Positions 1 to 4,931 of a stretch of 5,272 nt of DNA are shown here, in pieces (position 1 is the first letter of the stretch; the number at the start of each line of letters is the position of its first letter). The translations under genes and the position numbers were made by a program. The notes under the pieces are model-generated. The model was not told the origin of the DNA and did no database searches. It worked only from the letters and a program-made list of their open reading frames with translations. This DNA is from an uncultured Ruminococcus sp. (GTDB lineage Bacteria > Bacillota > Clostridia > Oscillospirales > Acutalibacteraceae), in contig CAJOHT010000155.1 in the NCBI GenBank assembly GCA_905234305.1, positions 1,778 to 7,049 on the forward strand, read 5' to 3'.

Positions 1-1
1 C

Positions 2-937
2 TTTACGAGCGGCGGTACCGAGGCTAACAACCTCGCGGTATTCGGCGCGGTAAACCGCCTTAAAAAGCGCGGTAATAAAATCGTCACTACGGCGATTGAA
101 CACAGCTCCGTCTACGAAGCGGCTAAACAGCTTGAAGAAAACGGCTTTGAGGTCGTTTACATAAAGCCCGATAATAACGGACATATCCCGATTGAGCGCT
201 TTGAAAAGGCGATCGACAAGAACACTATCCTCGTCACGGCGATGTACGTCAATAACGAGATAGGAACCGTTCTTCCAATAGAAAAACTAAAAAAAATAAT
301 CGAAAACGCGGGCAGTCCCGCATATCTGCACTGCGACTGCGTCCAGGCGTTCGGCAAGCTCCCGCTCAAGCTCAAGAAGCTCGGAGCGGACTCCGCCTCC
401 GTAAGCGGCCATAAGGTTCACGCTCCTAAAGGGGTCGGCGCGCTTTACGTACGCAAGGGCGTTAACTTAAAGCCGATAATGTACGGCGGCGAACAGGAGA
501 AAAAGCTCCGCCCGGGGACGGAGTCTCTGCCTCTTATCGCGGGATTCTCGGAGGCGGTCAGGGAGTTTTGCGTAAATAAAAACTACGCCTATGTAAAAGA
601 ACTAAACGCCTACGCTCGGGAAAAGCTCTCAAGCCTCGAGGGAGTCGTCATAAACTCCCCCGACGACGCTATACCATATATATTAAATTTTTCCGCTCTC
701 AATATTCGCAGCGAAACTATGCTCCATTTCCTCGCGTCAAGGGAAGTTTACGTATCGAGCGGAAGCGCCTGCGCTAAGGGCAAGCCCAGCCACGTTCTGA
801 GCGCTATGGGCATAAGCTCCGAAACCGCCGACAGCGCGCTGAGGGTGAGTTTTTGCGAGTCCAATACAAAAGAAGATATCGACGCGCTTACAGACGCTCT
901 TAAAGAGGGCATCGGCACGTTAGTTAAAAGGAAGTAA
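2..937 (+). CDS. Cysteine desulfurase, NifS/IscS family, NifZ-like (5' end missing)
   Basis: PLP-dependent cytoplasmic enzyme that removes sulfur from L-cysteine as a persulfide on its active-site Cys and releases alanine. The frame is open from the left edge, giving 311 residues; the usual length is about 380, so roughly the first 70 residues are missing. Visible landmarks, numbered from the first visible residue: SGGTEANN near the N-terminus (PLP phosphate contact), the IEHSS motif with His34, VNNEIGTV, HCDCVQAFGK (D and Q contacting PLP), SGHK with the Schiff-base Lys138, RPGTES, and SSGSAC with the catalytic Cys257. An ATG at 242 is internal, because conserved motifs lie upstream of it. 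The stop is 3 nt before thiI, so sulfur delivery to ThiI is the likely role, as for Bacillus subtilis NifZ; general Fe-S supply cannot be excluded. Oddity: the usual S-F-G/S-R-F-N-T stretch near the C-terminus reads SFCESNT. Confidence 0.93.
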   Translation, partial: FTSGGTEANNLAVFGAVNRLKKRGNKIVTTAIEHSSVYEAAKQLEENGFEVVYIKPDNNGHIPIERFEKAIDKNTILVTAMYVNNEIGTVLPIEKLKKIIENAGSPAYLHCDCVQAFGKLPLKLKKLGADSASVSGHKVHAPKGVGALYVRKGVNLKPIMYGGEQEKKLRPGTESLPLIAGFSEAVREFCVNKNYAYVKELNAYAREKLSSLEGVVINSPDDAIPYILNFSALNIRSETMLHFLASREVYVSSGSACAKGKPSHVLSAMGISSETADSALRVSFCESNTKEDIDALTDALKEGIGTLVKRK

Positions 938-940
938 AAT

Positions 941-2119
941 ATGAAAGAAATCGTACTTATCAAGGTCGGCGAAATCGTCCTTAAGGGCTTGAACCGCCGC
1001 CAGTTTGAGGACAAACTCATAAAAAACATAAAGAAAACTATCCGTCACCTCGGCAAATTCGAGATAAAAAACGCTCAGTCCACTATCACGGTCATTCCCG
1101 AGGATGATTTTGTCGATTTGGACGAGGTATGCGAGCATATCAGGCGGATTTTCGGTATTGTAGCGTACTCGCGCGCGGCGATATGCCCCGAAAAAACTCT
1201 CGACTCTATCCTCGAGACCGCTCCCGCTTATCTTGAGGAGCAGCTAAGAGAGGCTAAAACATTTAAGGTCGAGTCTAAGCGCAGCGATAAAAAATTCCCG
1301 TTTAAAAGTCCCGAAATCTCGCGCGAGACGGGCGCGGCTATTTTACGCGCCTATCCCCATTTAAAGGTTGACGTTCATAATCCCGACCTTACCGTTACGG
1401 TAGAGGTACGCGATTATTACGCCTATATCCGCGGAGCGGCATTAAAAGGCGCGGGCGGTATCCCCGTCGGCACGGGAGGCAACGCCGTTATCCTTATAAG
1501 CGGCGGTATCGACTCCCCCGTAGCGGCATATATGATGGCGAAGCGCGGCATACGCCTTACGGCGGTCCATTTCGCGAGTCCCCCATATACCAGCGAGCGC
1601 GCCGAGCAGAAGGTAGTGAAGCTGCTCAAAAAAGTCGCCTTATACAGCGGCGATATGAATATGTACACCGTACCGTTCACGGAAATCCAGGAAGCTATCC
1701 GTGAAAAATGTCCCGAGGAGTATTTCACCCTCATTATGCGCAGGCTTATGATGAAGATTTCCGAACGCATAGCGCGCGATAAGGGATGTCAGGCTTTGAT
1801 CACGGGCGAAAGCCTCGGTCAGGTAGCCAGCCAGACTATAAACGCCCTCGGCTGTACCGACGAAGCGACGTCGCTCCCCGTATTCCGTCCGCTTATCGGA
1901 ATGGACAAGCAGGAAATTATCGATATATCCTATAAAATAGATACCTACGAAACCTCGATAGAGCCGTACGAGGACTGCTGTACCGTATTCACCCCGAAGC
2001 ATCCGCGTACAAAGCCCGTACTCGAACGCGTAAAAAAAGCCGACGAACTCGGCAATTTTGAGCCGATGATCGAAACCGCGCTCGAAAACCTTAAAGTCAC
2101 CTATATAAATACAAAGTAA
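941..2119 (+). CDS. thiI: tRNA 4-thiouridine synthetase ThiI (tRNA sulfurtransferase)
   Basis: Cytoplasmic enzyme that adenylates U8 of tRNA and replaces its oxygen with sulfur from a desulfurase persulfide, giving s4U. In some bacteria ThiI also feeds sulfur to thiazole synthesis. The 392 residues show an N-terminal ferredoxin-like segment (about 1-60), a THUMP RNA-binding domain (about 60-165) and a PP-loop ATPase domain with SGGIDS at 187-192. Further family signatures are HFASPPYTSERA, TGESLGQVASQT and RPLIGMDKQEI. Cys346-Cys347 in EDCCTVFTP lie where Escherichia coli ThiI has its Cys344. There is no C-terminal rhodanese domain, which fits the short Firmicutes and archaeal form and explains the need for a partner desulfurase just upstream. 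The ATG at 941 has AAGGAA at 928-933, 7 nt away, embedded in the end of the upstream gene, so translation is probably coupled. Confidence 0.96.
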   Translation: MKEIVLIKVGEIVLKGLNRRQFEDKLIKNIKKTIRHLGKFEIKNAQSTITVIPEDDFVDLDEVCEHIRRIFGIVAYSRAAICPEKTLDSILETAPAYLEEQLREAKTFKVESKRSDKKFPFKSPEISRETGAAILRAYPHLKVDVHNPDLTVTVEVRDYYAYIRGAALKGAGGIPVGTGGNAVILISGGIDSPVAAYMMAKRGIRLTAVHFASPPYTSERAEQKVVKLLKKVALYSGDMNMYTVPFTEIQEAIREKCPEEYFTLIMRRLMMKISERIARDKGCQALITGESLGQVASQTINALGCTDEATSLPVFRPLIGMDKQEIIDISYKIDTYETSIEPYEDCCTVFTPKHPRTKPVLERVKKADELGNFEPMIETALENLKVTYINTK

Positions 2120-2120
2120 A

Positions 2121-2125
2121 AGGAG
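2121..2125 (+). promoter_or_regulatory. Ribosome binding site fixing a TTG start
   Basis: AGGAG within an AAAAGGAG run that starts right at the thiI stop codon, 8 nt before the TTG at 2134. No ATG or GTG lies in frame at this spacing, so the site decides the TTG start of the next gene. Confidence 0.75.
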
Positions 2126-2133
2126 ATTAAATC

Positions 2134-2697
2134 TTGAATATACTGGTTTTATCGCCCTCAAAAAAGTTAAAAGAAGATAAAACTGAATATTCCGAAAAAG
2201 TCGTAAGCGCGCTTAACGAAGGCGGCAATTCCGCCGTTCTTAAGACGTGCCGAGCTTCAGCGCTCGGAGCGGACCTGAAAAAAGCCGTATCCGAAAAAAA
2301 ATACGGCCAAATCATAATCCCCGATTATATCGCGGACGAAAAAGATTTCAGGAGCAAATTCGCCTTTATTATCAGCCGAGCCGAGAGTAAAAATCAGAAA
2401 GTCCCGAACTCCAAGGAGAAGTTTGACCTCAATAAATCAATTAACGATTTAAAGGGTAATATAAAGTATATAGTCGGTAAAATCAAAAAGCAGGACGTTA
2501 AAAGAGAAAAGCGCGAGCCTCAATACATAAGCTACGAGCGCAAAAAGACTCATATTTTCCCTGTTAATACCGATAATAAGTTAAGGTATTGGCGGCGGCT
2601 AAGGGACTCGACCCCGACGTCTTTAAATCGGTACCCGAGCTTATATACGAAACCTTTGAGTCGAACGCCGAAAGCTATCCCGAGGGCTATTCGATAA
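2134..2697 (+). CDS. Unrecognised alpha/beta domain, probably the N-terminal part of the sortase (frameshifted)
   Basis: TTG start with a good Shine-Dalgarno site, 14 nt after thiI. The open frame gives 187 residues, but only the first 150 or so (to about 2583) look like real protein. After that the frame turns into a shadow of the sortase, rich in Arg codons CGG, AGG and CGA that the neighbouring genes use little. The credible part starts with a short strand (NILVLSP), then a helix (about 17-30), a strand around 33-39, a helix (44-55), a hydrophobic strand GQIIIPDYI (58-66), and from about 85 a Lys/Glu-rich, probably disordered or helical linker. There is no signal peptide, so it is cytoplasmic. 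I recognise no family with confidence; the strand-helix order recalls the MoaB/CinA (MoCF) fold. Most likely it is the cytoplasmic N-terminus of the sortase, separated by a one-base indel; a separate small gene is the alternative. Confidence 0.6.
   Translation: MNILVLSPSKKLKEDKTEYSEKVVSALNEGGNSAVLKTCRASALGADLKKAVSEKKYGQIIIPDYIADEKDFRSKFAFIISRAESKNQKVPNSKEKFDLNKSINDLKGNIKYIVGKIKKQDVKREKREPQYISYERKKTHIFPVNTDNKLRYWRRLRDSTPTSLNRYPSLYTKPLSRTPKAIPRAIR
2577..2589 (+). other. Apparent frameshift junction between N-terminal domain and sortase
   Basis: The sortase frame is closed upstream by a TAA at 2577-2579, while the frame from 2134 reads well up to TTA at 2581-2583. Moving back one base there (equivalent to one extra A in TTAAGG) gives a continuous reading ...NTDNKL-KVLAAAKGLDPD... 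and a single protein of about 685 residues. No classical X-XXY-YYZ slippery heptamer is visible, so a real indel or a sequence error is more likely than programmed shifting. Confidence 0.6.
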
Positions 2698-4190
2698 CTA
2701 AGCGCACTCTTAAAGTGACGACCTTTTTTGAGCGCCATTTCCCCCGAAAGGGCGACTCTAAGGACGAGAAAGTGCGTAAATCCGTAATGCTCGCGGCATT
2801 CTGCGCGTTTATAGCGGCGGGATGTATGTTTATATATAATATGTATGTAATGCCTGCCCAGCAGCAGGCGCTCCAAAGCGACATCCGCACTATCTTCTAC
2901 GAGGGAGATACCTCCTCCTCATCCTCAAAAAACTCCAACAAGCCGAAAAAGCTCAACTGGAACATTATAAAAAAGAACAGCGATATAAAGGGCTGGGTTC
3001 AGCTTAACAATACTCAAATCGATTACCCCGTACTAAAGTGCAAGTCCGATAATAAAGATAGCCAGTTTTACCTCACCCACAATTACTTAAAGCAGTACAC
3101 TCCCCGAGGCTTCGGCGCGATATTTGTCGACTATCGATGCAAAAAGGGTATGAACAGCAAGAACGTTATACTCCACGGCCACCATATGGAGGACGGCTCG
3201 ATGTTCGGCGACCTTATGAAGTACGGACGCTACTCGGGCAACCTCGGTTTCTATAAAAAATCGCCCGTTATAAAACTCAGCACTCCTAAGGGCGGTACAA
3301 AGGCGTATAAGATAATCTCGGTATTTAAATCGAACGTAAACCCCGCTCAGGGCGAGTATTTCGACTTCTACTGCGCTAATTTTAAAAGCAAGGCTCAGTT
3401 TATGAACTACGTATATAATCTGCGCATACGCTCGTTCTTTAACTGTCCCGTTAATGTCAACGAAAACGACAAGCTCCTCACCTTAGTTACCTGTTCCTAT
3501 GAGTTCAACAACTTCAGGACAGTCGTAGTAGCGAGAAGATGCCGCAAAAACGAGAGCGCCGCGGTGGACGTAAGCTCCGCCACGCTCAACAAGAACCCCG
3601 TATGGCCGCAGTGCTATTACGGACGCTACCGAGCTACCCGCCCGACTATCCTTACTTTTAAGAAAGCCTATAAAAAAGGACTTATAAAGTGGTATGACGG
3701 AAGCGCCAGGCTTAAGGGAAGCGAACAGCTCCCGACCTCGCTTAAAGAAACTACCGAGCCTACTACTTCTCCCGAGCAGGTAACGCAGGCTCCTAAACCG
3801 ACACAACCGCCTAAAAAGTATTTTAAGGTAACGGTTCTAAAGCTCAACAAGCACGCTAAAACCGTTAAAAAGACTAAAACCGTACTCGAGGGCAAAATAA
3901 TCAAACTTAAAACGCCTAAAAACTTTATATATAAAGGCTATAAATTTACCTTTAAGAAATGGAAGGTAAAGGGCATAAAGGGCAAAAAGTTCCTTAGCAA
4001 AAAGACTAAGAAATTAAGAATACGCTCCAACATAATTCTCTCTACCGTTTATAAACAGGCTATTGATTTTAAAAAGCCTAAGCCGACTAAGCCCGCGCCT
4101 AAGCCGACAAAACCCAAGAACGTAAAACCGACCAAGCCTGCCGAAACAAAACCTGCCGAAGCTCAGAACGCTGAGGAAGCGGAGGAATAG
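2589..4190 (+). CDS. Class B sortase with long basic C-terminal extension
   Basis: Membrane-anchored cysteine transpeptidase of the SrtB type, which cleaves a sorting signal on secreted proteins and joins them to the cell wall or to each other. Numbered from the TTG at 2589: cytoplasmic segment 1-64, one membrane helix at about 65-88 (N-in, C-out), Ser/Lys linker 108-122, sortase barrel about 123-320. The catalytic triad is visible: His198 in ILHGHHM followed by DGSMF, Cys302 in TLVTCS, and Arg310 in FRTVVVA. After the core come a Thr/Pro/Glu linker (382-408), a Lys-rich beta domain resembling bacterial surface B-repeats (about 410-489), and a Lys-Pro-Thr tail. Class B enzymes usually end soon after the Arg strand, so about 210 extra residues is unusual. 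The TTG at 2589 has AAGG only 2 nt away, a poor start; translation probably begins at 2134 with a frameshift between. No sorting signal substrate is visible in the window. Confidence 0.88.
   Translation: MAAAKGLDPDVFKSVPELIYETFESNAESYPEGYSITKRTLKVTTFFERHFPRKGDSKDEKVRKSVMLAAFCAFIAAGCMFIYNMYVMPAQQQALQSDIRTIFYEGDTSSSSSKNSNKPKKLNWNIIKKNSDIKGWVQLNNTQIDYPVLKCKSDNKDSQFYLTHNYLKQYTPRGFGAIFVDYRCKKGMNSKNVILHGHHMEDGSMFGDLMKYGRYSGNLGFYKKSPVIKLSTPKGGTKAYKIISVFKSNVNPAQGEYFDFYCANFKSKAQFMNYVYNLRIRSFFNCPVNVNENDKLLTLVTCSYEFNNFRTVVVARRCRKNESAAVDVSSATLNKNPVWPQCYYGRYRATRPTILTFKKAYKKGLIKWYDGSARLKGSEQLPTSLKETTEPTTSPEQVTQAPKPTQPPKKYFKVTVLKLNKHAKTVKKTKTVLEGKIIKLKTPKNFIYKGYKFTFKKWKVKGIKGKKFLSKKTKKLRIRSNIILSTVYKQAIDFKKPKPTKPAPKPTKPKNVKPTKPAETKPAEAQNAEEAEE
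3819..4058 (+). other. Lys-rich B-repeat-like extracellular domain of the sortase
   Basis: This encodes residues of about 411-490 of the sortase. The pattern VTVLKLN ... VLEGKIIKLKTP ... YKGYKFTFKKWKV ... IILSTVYK matches the strand layout of short surface-protein beta repeats of the Listeria/Clostridia type (variable strand, EG-K turn, G-Y-x-F-x-x-W core, closing V-Y). It is exceptionally rich in lysine. The assignment rests on the visible pattern only; binding to anionic wall polymers is an inference. Confidence 0.45.
4074..4160 (+). repeat. Degenerate Lys-Pro-Thr-Lys-Pro coding repeat
   Basis: Three copies of KPTKP are encoded at 4080-4094, 4101-4115 and 4125-4139, followed by related TKPAEA units. 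Nucleotide copies differ mostly at third codon positions. This is a proline/lysine-rich tail of the wall-spanning type at the end of the sortase; the protein then finishes with an acidic stretch and has no LPxTG motif or second membrane helix. Confidence 0.7.
4181..4185 (+). promoter_or_regulatory. Ribosome binding site inside the sortase 3' end
   Basis: GGAGG lies 7 nt before the ATG at 4193 and is also read as Glu codons of the sortase tail. It supports the ATG at 4193 and suggests translational coupling across the 2-nt gap. Confidence 0.75.
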
Positions 4191-4192
4191 AT

Positions 4193-4606
4193 ATGAACTG
4201 TGAACTTATATTTTATCTCGCGAAAAAGACTAACCTGTGCGAAAAAGCTCTCGAAGCCTCGCTGAAGGATATTAACCTTAATTTCAGAACCTCGCTTTTC
4301 GCGACCGACTCGGACTCTCTCGGGGCGCTCGTTATCGAGGCTTTCGAGAAAACGAACGTCGTATTTATAGTAGGCGGACTCGGCGCTGGAGATAAGAACG
4401 GTATCGAAAATATACTCTCTAAGGCGCTCGCTAATAAAAACCCCGACGATTTAAAAAAGCTCAAAAACCCGCTGTCCCCCGCTGACGGCTACCTCGTGCG
4501 CCAAGGCGGCCAGCTTATGGCGGTGCTTCCCGACGAGCCCCGCGAGCTTGAGGCGGTGTTATCAGGCCCGCTTAAGACGTACCTTTTAAATTTCACGGAG
4601 ATATAA
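4193..4606 (+). CDS. Degenerate MoaB/CinA-like (MoCF fold) protein
   Basis: Small cytoplasmic protein of 137 residues. The pattern resembles the molybdopterin-binding (MoCF) domain of MoaB/MogA and of the CinA N-terminus: a strand NVVFIVGGLG at 55-64 where the family has a V-I-x-T-G-G-L-G motif, and LPDEPRE at 112-118 where CinA has LPGxPREM, followed by a helix and a closing PLKTYL. The family domain is usually 160-170 residues, and CinA adds a C-terminal domain that is absent here. After GGLG the usual P-T-x-D-D is replaced by AGDKN, and the N-terminal strand lacks the typical G-x-E-L/I-L region, so catalytic or cofactor function is doubtful. The ATG has GGAGG at 7 nt. It is the last gene of the operon. 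I am fairly sure of the fold relationship and unsure of the function; a nucleotide- or pterin-binding remnant or regulator are possibilities. Confidence 0.6.
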   Translation: MNCELIFYLAKKTNLCEKALEASLKDINLNFRTSLFATDSDSLGALVIEAFEKTNVVFIVGGLGAGDKNGIENILSKALANKNPDDLKKLKNPLSPADGYLVRQGGQLMAVLPDEPRELEAVLSGPLKTYLLNFTEI

Positions 4607-4629
4607 CGCTTTTTTGTGTCCCCTCGTAG

Positions 4630-4651
4630 GGAACGGCTTCCACGCCGTTCC
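4630..4651 (+). repeat. Perfect inverted repeat (8-bp stem)
   Basis: GGAACGGC at 4630-4637 pairs exactly with GCCGTTCC at 4644-4651 around the loop TTCCAC. The sequence that follows is not T-rich, so a simple intrinsic terminator is not supported. Confidence 0.8.
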
Positions 4652-4724
4652 GTGATACGTCGGCCGCCAGTATTCGGCACCTTTCTTCCGCCGAAGGCGG
4701 GAATATCAACATTACCGTTCATTG

Positions 4725-4740
4725 TTCCGCTCCCGCGGAA
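4725..4740 (+). repeat. Perfect inverted repeat (6-bp stem)
   Basis: TTCCGC at 4725-4730 pairs with GCGGAA at 4735-4740 around a TCCC loop. No T-run follows. It belongs to the same GC-rich block as the 4630-4651 hairpin. Confidence 0.7.
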
Positions 4741-4838
4741 GGATACCTCCCCGCTTCCCGCTCCCTAAAACCTAAATTCTAATCATAAAAACCACGTCGA
4801 AAATTGATATATGTATAACATAATGACAAAATCCACAA

Positions 4839-4864
4839 AAAATACTTTGTTATTTGAGTATTTT
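4839..4864 (+). promoter_or_regulatory. Candidate operator dyad upstream of the secreted-protein gene
   Basis: AAAATAC at 4839-4845 is the exact reverse complement of GTATTTT at 4858-4864, with a 12-nt spacer. It sits just upstream of the proposed promoter. In AT-rich DNA such dyads also arise by chance, so this is a candidate only. Confidence 0.3.
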
Positions 4865-4869
4865 GCCAA

Positions 4870-4898
4870 TAGATAAAAAGTTAAAAGAATGTTACAAT
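4870..4898 (+). promoter_or_regulatory. Candidate sigma-A promoter with extended -10
   Basis: TACAAT at 4893-4898 is preceded by TG at the extended -10 position (TG-T-TACAAT). A weak -35, TAGATA at 4870-4875, lies 17 nt upstream. Transcription would begin near 4905, only a few bases before the ribosome binding site, giving a very short leader. Confidence 0.45.
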
Positions 4899-4915
4899 AT
4901 AAAATGTAAATTTAG

Positions 4916-4922
4916 AAGGAGG
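4916..4922 (+). promoter_or_regulatory. Strong ribosome binding site
   Basis: AAGGAGG, a full Shine-Dalgarno match, lies 9 nt before the ATG at 4932 and fixes that start for the secreted protein. Confidence 0.85.
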
Positions 4923-4931
4923 ATTTTTCTA

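Larger units (their letters stand above)
4607..4770 (+). repeat. GC-rich hairpin-containing intergenic element
   Basis: This stretch is non-coding on both strands as far as I can judge and is packed with short inverted repeats: a perfect 8-bp stem with 6-nt loop at 4630-4651, a stem of CCGCC/GGCGG at 4688-4700, and a perfect 6-bp stem with 4-nt loop at 4725-4740. It resembles the dispersed palindromic (REP-like) elements found between genes in Ruminococcaceae. It may also slow or stop transcription leaving the operon, though no stem is followed by a T-run. Outer limits are approximate. Confidence 0.45.

Noticed and set aside
1640..2161. Minus-strand open frame of 173 codons opposite thiI
   Set aside because: It lies opposite a clearly conserved thiI coding region; the translation shows no recognisable domain and its codons mirror the sense gene.
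2560..2600. Programmed -1 ribosomal frameshifting at the sortase junction
   Set aside because: No X-XXY-YYZ heptamer or A-rich slippery run lies in the allowed interval, and no strong downstream hairpin was recognised.
4074..4190. LPxTG-like sorting signal at the sortase C-terminus
   Set aside because: There is no LPxTG or NPxT motif, no hydrophobic segment and no terminal positive tail; the protein ends in Glu/Ala residues.
4607..4620. T-run after the last operon gene as an intrinsic terminator
   Set aside because: CGCTTTTTTG follows the stop codon, but no convincing GC-rich stem lies directly upstream of it.
4489..4722. Minus-strand open frame crossing the end of the MoaB/CinA-like gene and the intergenic hairpins
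   Set aside because: It is Arg/Gly/Ser-rich without any domain pattern and spans a hairpin-rich element; I judge it to be fortuitous.
4607..4931. CRISPR array, tRNA or riboswitch in the intergenic region
   Set aside because: There are no regularly spaced direct repeats, no cloverleaf with a T-loop consensus, and the leader from the proposed promoter is too short for a riboswitch.
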